A stretch of DNA of 64,000 bases from Candidatus Roseilinea sp. NK_OTU-006 (GTDB taxonomy: Bacteria > Chloroflexota > Anaerolineae > J036 > Brachytrichaceae): the NCBI RefSeq assembly GCF_012931985.1, contig NZ_JAAFGM010000007.1:62001-126000 (forward strand), in the 5' to 3' direction. Positions within the stretch are counted from its first letter, which is position 1; every line of letters starts with the position of its first letter. A program made the translations under genes and the position numbers. The notes under the pieces are model-generated. The model searched no databases. It was not told the origin of the DNA and was given only the letters and a program-made list of their open reading frames with translations. This document shows positions 17,938 to 26,208 of this stretch, in pieces.

Positions 17938-18723
17938 ATGCAATCGGTCGTCTTGCTCAAGAACGTCAACAAGAGCTTCGGATCGGCCGGCCGGCCGACC
18001 ACCGTCGCGCTCAAAGACATCAACCTGGAGATCGGCCCCCGCGAGTTCATCTCGCTCATCGGCCCTTCCGGCTGCGGCAAGTCCACCTTGCTGCGTACGA
18101 TCGGCGACCTGATCGAAGTCACGAGCGGCGAACTCCTGGTCAACGGCAAGCCAGCGCGCCAGGCGCGCATCAATCGTGAATATGGCATGGTCTTTCAGGC
18201 GCCGGTGTTGTTCGAGTGGCGCACTGTGCTGAAGAACGTCGAGCTCCCGTTGGAGATTATGGGGGTGCCCAAAACTGAGCGGACGCAGCGCGCGCGGGCG
18301 ATGCTCAAGCTGGTCGAGCTACAGAACTTTGAACGCCACTACCCTTGGCAGTTGTCCGGGGGCATGCAGCAGCGCGTGGCCATTGCCCGCGCACTCGCTT
18401 TTCGGCCGGAGCTGCTGCTGATGGATGAGCCGTTCGGCGCACTGGACGAGATCACCCGCGAGCGCATGAACGCCGAATTGCTGCGCATCTGGCAGGAGAC
18501 GCAGACGACGGTGGTGTTCGTCACCCACTCGATCCCCGAAGCGGTCTTCCTATCCACCCGAGTCGTGGTGATGAGCGCCCGTCCCGGACGCATCAGCGAC
18601 ATTATCCCGATTGACCTACCCTACCCGCGCAACGTCGAGACGCGCGAACACCCGCACTTCTTCGAGCTGGTCACCACTGTGCGCGAGGCGCTGCGCAAAG
18701 GCGAGGAGATGCGGGAGACATGA
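17938..18723 (+). CDS. ABC transporter ATP-binding protein, SsuB/TauB type
   Basis: A 261-residue ATPase with Walker A GPSGCGKST near residue 42, Q-loop in YGMVFQAPVLFEWRTV, ABC signature LSGGMQQRVAIARAL, Walker B LLLMDEPFGALDE and the switch His in VFVTHSIPEAVFLS. The C-terminal tail (VMSARPGRISDIIPIDLPYP) is typical of nitrate/taurine/sulfonate importers. It powers the two permeases on either side. Its last codons overlap the next permease start by 4 bp (ATGA at 18720), implying translational coupling. Confidence 0.93.
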   Translation: MQSVVLLKNVNKSFGSAGRPTTVALKDINLEIGPREFISLIGPSGCGKSTLLRTIGDLIEVTSGELLVNGKPARQARINREYGMVFQAPVLFEWRTVLKNVELPLEIMGVPKTERTQRARAMLKLVELQNFERHYPWQLSGGMQQRVAIARALAFRPELLLMDEPFGALDEITRERMNAELLRIWQETQTTVVFVTHSIPEAVFLSTRVVVMSARPGRISDIIPIDLPYPRNVETREHPHFFELVTTVREALRKGEEMRET

Positions 18724-19499
18724 TAACCGGGGCTTTGCGATTCCAGCGCTACGCGCCTCCCCTCATCGTTTTCTTCGCCGTCATCGTGCTGTGGGAGGTG
18801 CTGGTGGACCTGCTGAACATACAACGCTTCCTGCTGCCGGCGCCGAGCGTGATCCTGGAGGCGTTCTTCCGCACATTCTCGACCATCATGAGCAGCGCAG
18901 CCTACACGATTCGCAGCGCCGTGATCGGCTTCCTGATCGGTGCGGGTACCGGCATCCTCGTCGCGCTGGCCACGGCGCGCTGGACGACGATACGCGAGGG
19001 GTTGATGCCGTTCGCCATCGCGCTGAACTCGGTGCCGATCATCGCCTTCGCACCAATCATGAACAACTGGTTCGGCAGCACCAACCCGATGTCCAAGATC
19101 ATGATCGTGGCGATCATCACCTTCTTCCCCATGATGATCAACATGGTGCGCGGATTGACGCTGGTTGAGCCGGCCAAGCTCGAGCTGATGCACTCGTATG
19201 CCACTGCGCCGTTCGAGGTATTGACAAAGGTGCGTATCCCGAACTCGCTGCCCTACTTGTTCAACGCGCTAAAGGTATGCAGCACGCTGGCGCTGATCGG
19301 CGCCATCGTGGGCGAATACTTCGGCGGCCCGCGCGAATCCCTGGGGGTATATATCCTTCAGGAAGCGCAGTTGTTCCGTTTTGACAATGCATGGGCGGCG
19401 ATTATCATCAGTGCCCTACTGGGCATCGCGTTCTACCTCATCATCCTTGCCGCTGAAAGGGTCGCGATTCCCTGGCATGTCTCAGTCGAGAAGCGATGA
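18720..19499 (+). CDS. ABC transporter permease, NitT/TauT (SsuC) family
   Basis: A 259-residue permease with about six transmembrane segments and the EAA-type loop in ELMHSYATAPFEVLTKVRIP followed by NSLPYLFNALKVCSTLALIG. It overlaps the ATPase stop codon by 4 bp and precedes the solute-binding protein by 28 bp. It differs clearly in sequence from the first permease of the operon, so the pore is predicted to be a heterodimer. Confidence 0.9.
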   Translation: MITGALRFQRYAPPLIVFFAVIVLWEVLVDLLNIQRFLLPAPSVILEAFFRTFSTIMSSAAYTIRSAVIGFLIGAGTGILVALATARWTTIREGLMPFAIALNSVPIIAFAPIMNNWFGSTNPMSKIMIVAIITFFPMMINMVRGLTLVEPAKLELMHSYATAPFEVLTKVRIPNSLPYLFNALKVCSTLALIGAIVGEYFGGPRESLGVYILQEAQLFRFDNAWAAIIISALLGIAFYLIILAAERVAIPWHVSVEKR

Positions 19500-19527
19500 A
19501 TTTCATTCACAGAGGAGAAAAGGACAT

Positions 19528-20655
19528 ATGAAACCGACGCTCAAAGCTTTCTCATTTGCGACGCTCGCCACGCTCATGTTAGCAGCTTGTGCCGCGCCGG
19601 CTGCCCCCGCTGCCCCGGCCGCTACCAAAGCGCCCGCCGCGCCGGCGGCGCTCACGCCCGTGCGCGTCGTCTTGCAGTGGGTGCCGCAGTCGCAGTTCGC
19701 CGGCTACTACGCGGCCAAGGACAAAGGGTTCTATGCCGCGGAGGGCTTGGACGTGACCATCATCCCCGGCGGGCCGGACATCGCGCCGGCGCAAGTCGTC
19801 GCGTCCGATGGCGCGGAATTCGGCGTGGCCTGGCTGCCCGGCCGCATGCTCGCCGCGCGCGAGGCCGGCGCCGACCTGGTCAACATCGCCCAGATCTTCC
19901 AACGCAGCGGCACCCTGATGGTCTCCTTCAAGGAGAAGAACATCACCAAGGTCGAAGATTTCCGCGGCAAGAATGTCGGCTCGTGGTTGTTGGGCAACGA
20001 GCCGGAGTTGTTCGCCGCGATGCGCAAGGCTGGCCTCGACCCGGACAAGGACGCGAAGATCATCAAGCAGAACTTCGACATGAGCCAACTGCTCAACGGC
20101 GAAGTGGACGTGGCCCAGGCGATGATCTACAACGAGTATGCCCAGGTGCTGGAGACCAAGAACCCGGCCACTGGCGAACTCTACAAGCCCGAGGATCTCA
20201 ACGTGATCAACTTCAACGACGTGGGCACCGCCATGTTGCAAGACGGCATCATGGCGCGCGAGTCGTGGCTGAAGCAGCCGGGCAACGAGGACATCGCCGT
20301 CAAGTTCCTGCGCGCCACGTTCAAGGGCTGGATGTTCTGCCGCGATAACTTCGACGAGTGCGTGCAGATCGTGTTGAACAACGGCACGGCGCTGGGCGAG
20401 AGCCACATGCGCTGGCAGCTCAACGAGATCAACGCGCTGATTTGGCCCTCGCCCAAAGGCATCGGCCAGATGGACGAAGCGCTGTACAAGCAGACGGTGG
20501 AGATCGCCAAGACCTACGGCATCCTGAAGCAAGACCCCGATCCCAACGCCTATCGCACCGACCTGGCCCAGAAAGCGCTGGAAGGGCTGGAAGGCGACGT
20601 CAAGGGCGAAGGCTTCACCAAGATCACGGTCGAGCTGAAGGAAGGCGGCAATTAG
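19528..20655 (+). CDS. NMT1/THI5-like solute-binding lipoprotein
   Basis: A 375-residue lipoprotein; the start at 19528 has a strong ribosome binding site (GAGGAGAAAAGG). The lipobox is LAAC with Cys at about residue 20, followed by an Ala/Pro linker that tethers the mature protein to the membrane. The NMT1/THI5 fold begins VRVVLQWVPQSQFAGYYAAK and continues DKGFYAAEGLDVTIIPGG, as in binding proteins for thiamine precursors, pyrimidines and related rings. It should capture the substrate for the two permeases and ATPase upstream. Downstream LLM oxidoreductase and dihydropyrimidinase genes on the same strand suggest a pyrimidine-like ligand. The exact ligand cannot be read from sequence. Confidence 0.88.
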   Translation: MKPTLKAFSFATLATLMLAACAAPAAPAAPAATKAPAAPAALTPVRVVLQWVPQSQFAGYYAAKDKGFYAAEGLDVTIIPGGPDIAPAQVVASDGAEFGVAWLPGRMLAAREAGADLVNIAQIFQRSGTLMVSFKEKNITKVEDFRGKNVGSWLLGNEPELFAAMRKAGLDPDKDAKIIKQNFDMSQLLNGEVDVAQAMIYNEYAQVLETKNPATGELYKPEDLNVINFNDVGTAMLQDGIMARESWLKQPGNEDIAVKFLRATFKGWMFCRDNFDECVQIVLNNGTALGESHMRWQLNEINALIWPSPKGIGQMDEALYKQTVEIAKTYGILKQDPDPNAYRTDLAQKALEGLEGDVKGEGFTKITVELKEGGN

Positions 20656-20752
20656 CGGTTCATCTTTCATCTGTTGAAGACCAGGGATGCAGGGGAGCAG
20701 GCCGCCGTTGCGACGCCCTCCCCTCATCACCTGAAATTTGACACCAGACGTT

Positions 20753-21847
20753 ATGGCTAAGATGGATTTCGGCATCACCTTCAAAAGCGACCTCGACGTT
20801 CGCCGCGAGGTCAAGATCGCCATGCAGGCCGAGGCCGCCGGCTTCGGCTATGTGTGGAGCTTCGACAGCCACGTGCTGTGGCAGTCGGTCTTCCCGCGCT
20901 TTGCCCTATGGGCGTGGAACACCAAGAAAGTGCACATCGGCACGCTGGTCACCAACCCCGTGGTGCGCGACGTGACGGTGTGCGCCAGCGACTTCGCCAC
21001 GTTGCAGCGCATCAGCAAGGGACGCATGGAGATGGGCATCGGGCGCGGCGATAGCTCGCGCCGCCGGCTGGGCAAGAAGCCGACGACGATGGCCAACCTC
21101 GAAGAGTTCGTGGACCAGTTCCGCAAACTCACCGCCGGCGAGCACATTGACTACGACGGCGTAGATACGTATCTGAGTTGGGCCGACGGCGGCGTGCCGC
21201 CGGTCTGGGTGGCGGGCTACGGGCCGATCGCCCTGCGCTCGGCCGGGCGCATCGCCGACGGCGTCATCCTTCAGTTCGCCGACCCCTATCTCATCAAGTG
21301 GTGCTTGCAGTTCGTGAAGGAAGGCGCGGAAGAGGCCGGGCGCGATTATTCCCAGATCAAGATCATGGCCTGCGCGCCGGTGTGGATTTCGAGCGACCTG
21401 GCCGTGGCGCGCGAGCGCGTGCGCTGGTTCCCCGCCCTCGTGTCCAATCACGTGGTGGACTTGCTCAAGCGCTATCCCAAGGAAGAGTTGCCCAAGGAGC
21501 TTTACGCCTACGTCGAGGATCGCCCCGGTTACGACTACCTGCATCACGCCGAGGTGGGCAGCAGCAACGCCCGGTTCGTCAGCGACGAGATCACCGACCG
21601 CTACTGCATCGTCGGCTCGATCAAAGACCACATCGCTAAGATCGAGGAGCTGCAGTCGCTAGGCGTGCACCAGTTCAACATCTACCTGATGTGCGGCGAT
21701 GAGGAGAAACAGGTCGCCGCCTACGGGCGCAGCGTCATCCCACACTTCAACGGGAAGCGGCGCACGGTTGTGGCTGCCAAAGCTGCGACCAACGGCAAAA
21801 CGCGCAAGCCCCCGGCCAAAACCAAGGCTGCGCCCAAAAAGCGTTGA
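20753..21847 (+). CDS. LLM-class (F420/flavin-dependent) oxidoreductase
   Basis: A 364-residue luciferase-like monooxygenase-fold protein. Typical features are MDFGITFKSDLDVRREVK at the N terminus, HIGTLVTNPVVRDVTVCASD, then GRMEMGIGRGDSSRRRLGKK and PPVWVAGYGPIALRSAGRIADGVI. This matches LLM proteins thought to use coenzyme F420 and often found near hydantoinases. The C-terminal 30 residues are a Lys/Ala/Pro-rich tail. The ATG at 20753 is preferred over an in-frame TTG at 20738. It sits between the ABC transporter and the dihydropyrimidinase gene, so reduction or oxygenation of a pyrimidine-like ring is a reasonable guess. RutA, the uracil ring-opening enzyme, belongs to the same fold class. 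Confidence 0.85.
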   Translation: MAKMDFGITFKSDLDVRREVKIAMQAEAAGFGYVWSFDSHVLWQSVFPRFALWAWNTKKVHIGTLVTNPVVRDVTVCASDFATLQRISKGRMEMGIGRGDSSRRRLGKKPTTMANLEEFVDQFRKLTAGEHIDYDGVDTYLSWADGGVPPVWVAGYGPIALRSAGRIADGVILQFADPYLIKWCLQFVKEGAEEAGRDYSQIKIMACAPVWISSDLAVARERVRWFPALVSNHVVDLLKRYPKEELPKELYAYVEDRPGYDYLHHAEVGSSNARFVSDEITDRYCIVGSIKDHIAKIEELQSLGVHQFNIYLMCGDEEKQVAAYGRSVIPHFNGKRRTVVAAKAATNGKTRKPPAKTKAAPKKR

Positions 21848-21898
21848 TCGCCACACACCAAACGCAAGTCGGCCATTTAGCGCACCGAGGAGAGAAGC

Positions 21899-23284
21899 AT
21901 GGCTCTATTGATCAAGAATGGCACCATCGTCACGGCCGGCGAACAGATGCAGGCCGACATCTACTGCGAAGGCGAGCAGATCAGCCGCATCGGGAAGCAC
22001 CTCGACGCCCCGCCGGACACGACGGTGATTGACGCGACCGGCAAATACGTCTTCCCCGGCTTCATTGACCCGCACGTGCACGTCTACCTGCCCTTCATGG
22101 GCACATTCGCCAAGGACGACTACATCAGCGCCAGTAAGGCCGCACTGATCGGCGGCACCACCACCCTGATCGAGATGGTCTGCCAAGCGCGCAACGGCCG
22201 GCCGCTGGCCGACGGTTTCGAATTTTGGATGAGCCAGGCCGCCGGCAAAAGCGCGTGCGACTTCACCTTCCATCAATCGGTGACGCGCTACGATGCACAG
22301 GTCGAAGCCGAGCTGACCGAGATCGTGAAAGCCGGCGTCGCCAGCTTCAAGGTCTTCCTGGCCTACAAAGGCGCCTTCGGCATCACCGACGAGGAGCTGT
22401 ATCACACGCTCCGGCTGGCCAAAAAGCTCGGCGTGATCGTGACGGCGCACTGCGAAAACGCCGACCTAGTGCTGGAGCTGCAGAAGCAACTACTCAACGA
22501 GGGCAAAACCGGCCCGGAGTATCACTACTGGAGCCGCCCGCCGCGCGTAGAAGCCGAGGGGGTACATCACCTGCTGTCGTTCGCGGAGATGACCGGCGCG
22601 CACACCTACATCGTGCACACCAGTTGCGAAGAGGCGCTGCGCGAGGCGATGGCCGGCAAGGACCGCGGCTTGAACGTTTGGGTAGAGACGTTGATCCAGT
22701 ATCTGGTGCTGGACAAGAGCTACGCCGAGTTGCCAAACTTCGAGGGTGCCAAATACGTCATGTCGCCGCCGCTGCGCGACAAGAAAAATCAGGACGTGTT
22801 CTGGAACGCGCTCAAGCAACGCTTCGTCTCGACGGTTGCCACCGACCATGCGCCATTCGACTTCAAAGGACAGAAGGAGATGGGGCGCGACGACTTCACC
22901 AAAATCCCCAACGGCATCCCCTCGCTGGAAGACCGCGTCAACCTGCTCTACACCTATGGCGTGACGACCGGCCGCCTGGATTTGAACACATTCGTGGACT
23001 GCGCCAGCACACAGGCGGCTAAGCTATTCGGCCTCTTCCCCCGCAAAGGCACGATTGCCGTCGGCAGTGACGCCGACCTGGTGGTCTACGACCCGAACTA
23101 CCGCGGCGTGATCTCGGCCAAGACGCACCACATCAACTTGGACTACAGCGCATTCGAGGGGTGGGAGATCAAGGGCCGGCCCAGCGTGGTCACCGTGCGC
23201 GGCGAGGTGGCCGTGCGCGACGGCGAATTCGTCGGCACGATTGGGCGCGGGCAATTCCTGAAGCGCGAACCGACGCACTTCTGA
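21899..23284 (+). CDS. hydA: Dihydropyrimidinase / D-hydantoinase
   Basis: A 461-residue cyclic amidohydrolase. Metal ligands are in place: H59 and H61 (DPHVHV), the likely carbamylated K151 (SFKVFLAYKG), H184 (TAHCEN), H240 (YIVHTS) and D316 (ATDHAPF). Length and motif spacing match hydantoinases and dihydropyrimidinases, which open 5,6-dihydrouracil or dihydrothymine to N-carbamoyl-beta-amino acids. The start has GGAGAG 6 nt upstream. It follows the LLM oxidoreductase by 51 bp and is followed by a hairpin. No beta-ureidopropionase is visible in the window, so the next step is encoded elsewhere or handled by an unrecognised enzyme. Related cyclic imides or hydantoins are alternative substrates. 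Confidence 0.92.
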   Translation: MALLIKNGTIVTAGEQMQADIYCEGEQISRIGKHLDAPPDTTVIDATGKYVFPGFIDPHVHVYLPFMGTFAKDDYISASKAALIGGTTTLIEMVCQARNGRPLADGFEFWMSQAAGKSACDFTFHQSVTRYDAQVEAELTEIVKAGVASFKVFLAYKGAFGITDEELYHTLRLAKKLGVIVTAHCENADLVLELQKQLLNEGKTGPEYHYWSRPPRVEAEGVHHLLSFAEMTGAHTYIVHTSCEEALREAMAGKDRGLNVWVETLIQYLVLDKSYAELPNFEGAKYVMSPPLRDKKNQDVFWNALKQRFVSTVATDHAPFDFKGQKEMGRDDFTKIPNGIPSLEDRVNLLYTYGVTTGRLDLNTFVDCASTQAAKLFGLFPRKGTIAVGSDADLVVYDPNYRGVISAKTHHINLDYSAFEGWEIKGRPSVVTVRGEVAVRDGEFVGTIGRGQFLKREPTHF

Positions 23285-23288
23285 TCGA

Positions 23289-23316
23289 GGGAGGCGATGC
23301 AATGCCATCGCCTCCC
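23289..23316 (+). terminator. Terminator-like hairpin after hydA
   Basis: An 11-bp perfect stem (23289-23299 with 23306-23316) encloses a 6-nt loop, 5 bp beyond the hydA stop codon. No long T run follows, so efficient intrinsic termination is uncertain. Confidence 0.5.
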
Positions 23317-23335
23317 CCGGTTATATCATTCGCGT

Positions 23336-23899
23336 ATGGCCGTGCACGTCACCTTGCGTCCGATCAGCGTGAGCGAATACGCGCGCATGCGCGAAGCCGG
23401 CATCCTCGCCGAGGACGACCGCGTCGAACTCATTGCTGGGGAGATACGCCGGATGAGTCCCATCGGCCCACTACACGCAGCAATCGTCAAGAAGCTCAAC
23501 GAGCTTCTTCTACTCTTGTTGGCGCAATCGGCTATCGTCAGCGTCCAAGATCCCATACAACTTGACGATTTATCGGAACCGCAACCAGACCTCGCTGTTC
23601 TCAAGAGGCGCGATGACTTCTACCGCCAGGGCATCCCCACTGCAGAGGACACGCTCATCGTCATCGAGGTGGCCGACGCCTCGGCGGACTACGACCGCAA
23701 GGAGAAGATTCCGCGCTACGCGAGCGCTGGCATCCCCGAAGCCTGGCTGATAGACGTCACCAACCAGGTGATCGAGCAATACACGCTGCCCGGCAAATCG
23801 CGCTACCAGAACGTGCGCATCCACGAATGGGATGACACGCTGACTGCACAGGTCATCCCCGGCTTGCAGATCAAGGTCGAGCAAGTGTTCGGCCTGTAG
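23336..23899 (+). CDS. Uma2-family (DUF820) putative PD-(D/E)XK nuclease
   Basis: A 187-residue Uma2-type protein. It has the N-terminal signature EYARMREAGILAEDDRVELI followed by GEIRRMSPIGPLHAAIVKKL. The predicted active site comprises QPDLAVL with a downstream VIEVAD and a Lys in the DYDRKEKIPRYASAGIPEAW segment. Uma2 genes are numerous in Chloroflexota and cyanobacteria; their in vivo role is not established, though a nuclease fold is predicted. A TATATC box ends 8 nt before the ATG, suggesting its own near-leaderless promoter. There is no evident functional link to the flanking pyrimidine genes. Confidence 0.85.
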   Translation: MAVHVTLRPISVSEYARMREAGILAEDDRVELIAGEIRRMSPIGPLHAAIVKKLNELLLLLLAQSAIVSVQDPIQLDDLSEPQPDLAVLKRRDDFYRQGIPTAEDTLIVIEVADASADYDRKEKIPRYASAGIPEAWLIDVTNQVIEQYTLPGKSRYQNVRIHEWDDTLTAQVIPGLQIKVEQVFGL

Positions 23900-23946
23900 C
23901 CACCGCCGCGCTTGCCCGCTCCCCAAACGGCGCTATAGTGCCGAGC

Positions 23947-24684
23947 ATGATTCAGACACCGGATATCGTTCGTCCCCCCAAAGAACTCATCGAAGGACTG
24001 CGCCACATCGGCTGCGCCACGGCCGTCGGCGAGCTGTATCGGCTAGGCATCCGCGACGCGCACATCCGCGGCCCGGTCTCGTGGAACAAGGGCAAGCACG
24101 TGGTCGGCCCGGCCCTTACGCTCCAAATGATGCCCAAGCGCGAAGACCTCTATGGCGAGAGCGAATACAGCAACGTCGAGGCGCAACTCCACCGTCACGT
24201 GCTGTATCACACCCAGCCCGGCGACATCGTCGTGGTGGACGCGCGCGGCGACATGGGCAGCGGCATCTTCGGCGAGATGATGCTGACCTACTTCAAGGGT
24301 CGCGGCGGCGCCGGCGTAGTGATTGACGGCTGCATCCGCGATTACCCCCATGTCAAAAACCTGGATTTGCCCATGTGGTTGCGCGGCGTCACGCCTAACT
24401 TTCACACGCAGACCAACCTGATGCCCTTCGCCGTCAACGTGCCGATCGCCATGAACAACGTGTTGGTCATGCCCGGCGACATCATCATCGCCGACGACGA
24501 CGGCGTGGTCGTGGTGCCCATCAAGCTGGCGCCGGAGCTGCTGAAGAAAGCCAGCGAGCACGCCGAATGGGAGGACTTCACCCGCATGAAGCTGGCCGAG
24601 GGCGGCGACCTGCGCAAATACTATCCGCTGCGCGAAGACGCCCGTGAGGAATACGAAGCCTGGCGCCGTTCACAAGGCCGGTGA
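23947..24684 (+). CDS. RraA-like / HMG-aldolase-family protein
   Basis: A 245-residue RraA-fold protein. The family core is present: GDIVVVDARGDMGSGIFGEM and GAGVVIDGCIRDYP, where the Arg-Asp pair binds the carboxylate and divalent metal in HMG/CHA aldolases and oxaloacetate decarboxylases. Length is slightly above the usual 210-235. The GDMGSGIFGE segment differs from the commoner G.....A.(W/L)G form, so the substrate may differ. A TATAGT box ends 7 nt before the ATG (an upstream in-frame GTG at 23938 is less likely). The phosphatase-like gene starts 3 bp after its stop, so those two form an operon. A role in cleaving a small keto acid produced by the nearby catabolic genes is a guess. Confidence 0.8.
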   Translation: MIQTPDIVRPPKELIEGLRHIGCATAVGELYRLGIRDAHIRGPVSWNKGKHVVGPALTLQMMPKREDLYGESEYSNVEAQLHRHVLYHTQPGDIVVVDARGDMGSGIFGEMMLTYFKGRGGAGVVIDGCIRDYPHVKNLDLPMWLRGVTPNFHTQTNLMPFAVNVPIAMNNVLVMPGDIIIADDDGVVVVPIKLAPELLKKASEHAEWEDFTRMKLAEGGDLRKYYPLREDAREEYEAWRRSQGR

Positions 24685-24687
24685 AGC

Positions 24688-25137
24688 ATGTCGGACCACA
24701 CGGTGTTGTTCATCTGCACCGGCAACTACTATCGCAGCCGCTACGCCGAGCTGTATTTCAACGCAACCGCGCCGGCCCATCTGGGCTGGCGCGCTACCTC
24801 GCGCGGCTTCGCCCCCAGCCCGTTCAACCCCGGTCCGCTCGCCGTTAGCGTGATCCACCGCGCGCAGGAGCGTGGGCTCCCCTTGCCTGCCGACCCACCC
24901 CACCCGCGCCGATTGACCGAAGCCGACCTTCACTCGGCGCAGCGCATCATCGCACTGGACGAAGATGAACATCGCAGCTATGTCGAGCACTACTTCCCTG
25001 CCTGGCGCAACCACATCACCTACTGGCGCGTGCACGATCTCCATCTCATGCCAACCGCTGAGGCATTCGCGCTGATCGAGCACAACGTGGACGCGCTGGT
25101 GCGCGAGCTGACGGCCACCACGCCGGCGCAGCCCTAA
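24688..25137 (+). CDS. Low-molecular-weight protein-tyrosine-phosphatase-like protein
   Basis: A 149-residue protein with the LMW-PTP P-loop CTGNYYRS, where C10 and R16 form the CX5R motif. In classical enzymes the motif is CxGNxCRS, so the second Cys is replaced by Tyr. The helix after the loop (RYAELYFNATAP) and the stretch SRGFAPSPFNPGPL fit the family. A clear DP(Y/W/F) general-acid loop is not evident; WRVHDLHLMP may supply the Asp. Arsenate reductase or another phosphatase activity is possible. It follows the RraA-like gene by 3 bp. Confidence 0.75.
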   Translation: MSDHTVLFICTGNYYRSRYAELYFNATAPAHLGWRATSRGFAPSPFNPGPLAVSVIHRAQERGLPLPADPPHPRRLTEADLHSAQRIIALDEDEHRSYVEHYFPAWRNHITYWRVHDLHLMPTAEAFALIEHNVDALVRELTATTPAQP

Positions 25138-25145
25138 TACCCTCG

Positions 25146-25395
25146 TTGACCGCGACGGCGATCACGTTCAACATTCCGCGCACAATACGCTTTGGTGCCG
25201 GCGCAAGCCGCAAGCTGCCGGCGCAGTTGCGCCAGATCGGCGCGCGCGCCATGCCCTGATCGTCACCGACGCCTGCTCGGCGCGCAGCGGACTGGGTGAC
25301 GCATTCACTGCGTTGCTCACGCAACACGGCTTCGCGGCGACCGCCGCCGAGCAGATCATCGCGCCTTACGAGCAGGTGTGGCAGCTCCCACGCGC
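25146..25395 (+). pseudogene. Truncated, frameshifted iron-containing alcohol dehydrogenase remnant
   Basis: The plus strand encodes TFNIPRTIRFGAGASRKLPA and QLRQIGARA, then meets a stop at 25257. A one-base shift restores HALIVTDACSARSGLGDAFT and ALLTQHGFAATAAEQIIAPY before similarity ends near 25380. This matches the N-terminal Rossmann part of iron-containing alcohol dehydrogenases or maleylacetate reductases (the F-GAG and VTD...SGL patterns). The remaining 280 or so residues are absent, the sequence running into the 3' end of the HEPN gene. So the gene is both frameshifted and truncated. Confidence 0.7.
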
Positions 25396-25408
25396 ACGCG
25401 GATCGAGG

Positions 25409-25801
25409 TCAATGCGCGGCCAGCCATTCGCGACAACCGTTCACGATCGGTTCTGCACAAGCCAGCGCGCGCTCAGAATCGCTTGCGCGATACACTCGGC
25501 CCGGCGTGGAGGTCGGTAACGCATCAGGATAACGCGTTGGAATGTAAAACTGGTCAAGCTGGGCCGCATAGTCACTCCACTGTCTCCAATCAGGCAACGC
25601 ATCGCGCTCGACGAAATTTTCGACTAACGCCACGACGGAATGGCCCCAAGGCTCCTGGTCGAGTGCGTACCACAACGCTTTCATCGCCTTTTCGGCCGCC
25701 TGTTGGGCGTAGAAACAGGCCGGCGCGTGAACATTCGCGCTGCACAGCAGACGCGCTGTATGTAGGTCTTCCTCAGCCGTCTCGATCCAGCGCATCGCCA
25801 T
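25409..25801 (-). CDS. HEPN-domain protein (toxin-like partner of MNT)
   Basis: A 130-residue HEPN protein starting MAMRWIETAEEDLHTARLL. It has the family's helical core: CFYAQQAAEKAMKALWYAL and the conserved His in WGHSVVALVENF. The classical R-x4-6-H catalytic motif of RNase HEPNs is not obvious, because no Arg precedes that His at the right distance. It overlaps the upstream nucleotidyltransferase gene by 29 bp; a longer frame starting at 25825 is possible but would increase the overlap. In related pairs the HEPN protein is an RNase toxin that the MNT partner inactivates by adenylylation. Whether this copy is toxic is unclear. Confidence 0.85.
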   Translation of the reverse strand: MAMRWIETAEEDLHTARLLCSANVHAPACFYAQQAAEKAMKALWYALDQEPWGHSVVALVENFVERDALPDWRQWSDYAAQLDQFYIPTRYPDALPTSTPGRVYRASDSERALACAEPIVNGCREWLAAH

Positions 25802-26132
25802 CTGGCGATTCCCGCTCACGCTCATAGATCACCTTGCTATCCCTCAGCATGCGGCGAACGAACGCCGTCCGCGGCATCGCCTCGAACTCGCGCGGCGTGT
25901 AAATCAACAAATCCACGCTGCGGCGCAGCGCCGTGTGGATTTCGGCCAGGATGCCCTCGTAGCGGTCGAGGAACGGTTTGTCGGTCTCCTGGATGACGAC
26001 CAGGTCTACGTCACTGCGGCGCGTCGCCTCACCCCGCGCGACCGAGCCGAACACGAACGCGCGCGCCACGCCATACTTGTCGAAGATCGGTTTCAGCGCG
26101 GCTTGCAGTTCCTCCAGCAAGATATTCGACAC
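25773..26132 (-). CDS. MNT-type minimal nucleotidyltransferase (antitoxin-like)
   Basis: A 119-residue nucleotidyltransferase of the DNA polymerase beta superfamily. The motif GSVARGEATRRSDVDLVV gives the GS and DxD metal-binding residues, and a third acidic position lies in SVDLLIYTP. It is upstream of and overlaps the HEPN gene, the standard order for HEPN/MNT modules, where the enzyme can AMPylate the HEPN partner. Its C-terminal charged tail (ERERESPDGDALDRDG) is encoded by the overlap. Confidence 0.88.
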   Translation of the reverse strand: MSNILLEELQAALKPIFDKYGVARAFVFGSVARGEATRRSDVDLVVIQETDKPFLDRYEGILAEIHTALRRSVDLLIYTPREFEAMPRTAFVRRMLRDSKVIYERERESPDGDALDRDG

Positions 26133-26160
26133 CCAGTGGGATTATATTGGCGATTGAACT

Positions 26161-26166
26161 TATAAT
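26161..26166 (+). promoter_or_regulatory. Candidate -10 box for the aldehyde dehydrogenase gene
   Basis: A consensus TATAAT lies 43 bp upstream of the ATG at 26209. No convincing -35 hexamer is seen at the right distance. GGGAGAAAAGG just before the ATG is a strong ribosome binding site. Confidence 0.4.
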
Positions 26167-26208
26167 CGCTGCACAGCCAAGAAGCTCGTACTTCAGGGAG
26201 AAAAGGAC

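Noticed and set aside
19587..20741. Large alternative frames in both directions across the binding-protein gene, including a 414-codon minus-strand frame
   Set aside because: They lack motifs and are shadows of the NMT1-type protein, whose lipobox and fold signatures are clear.
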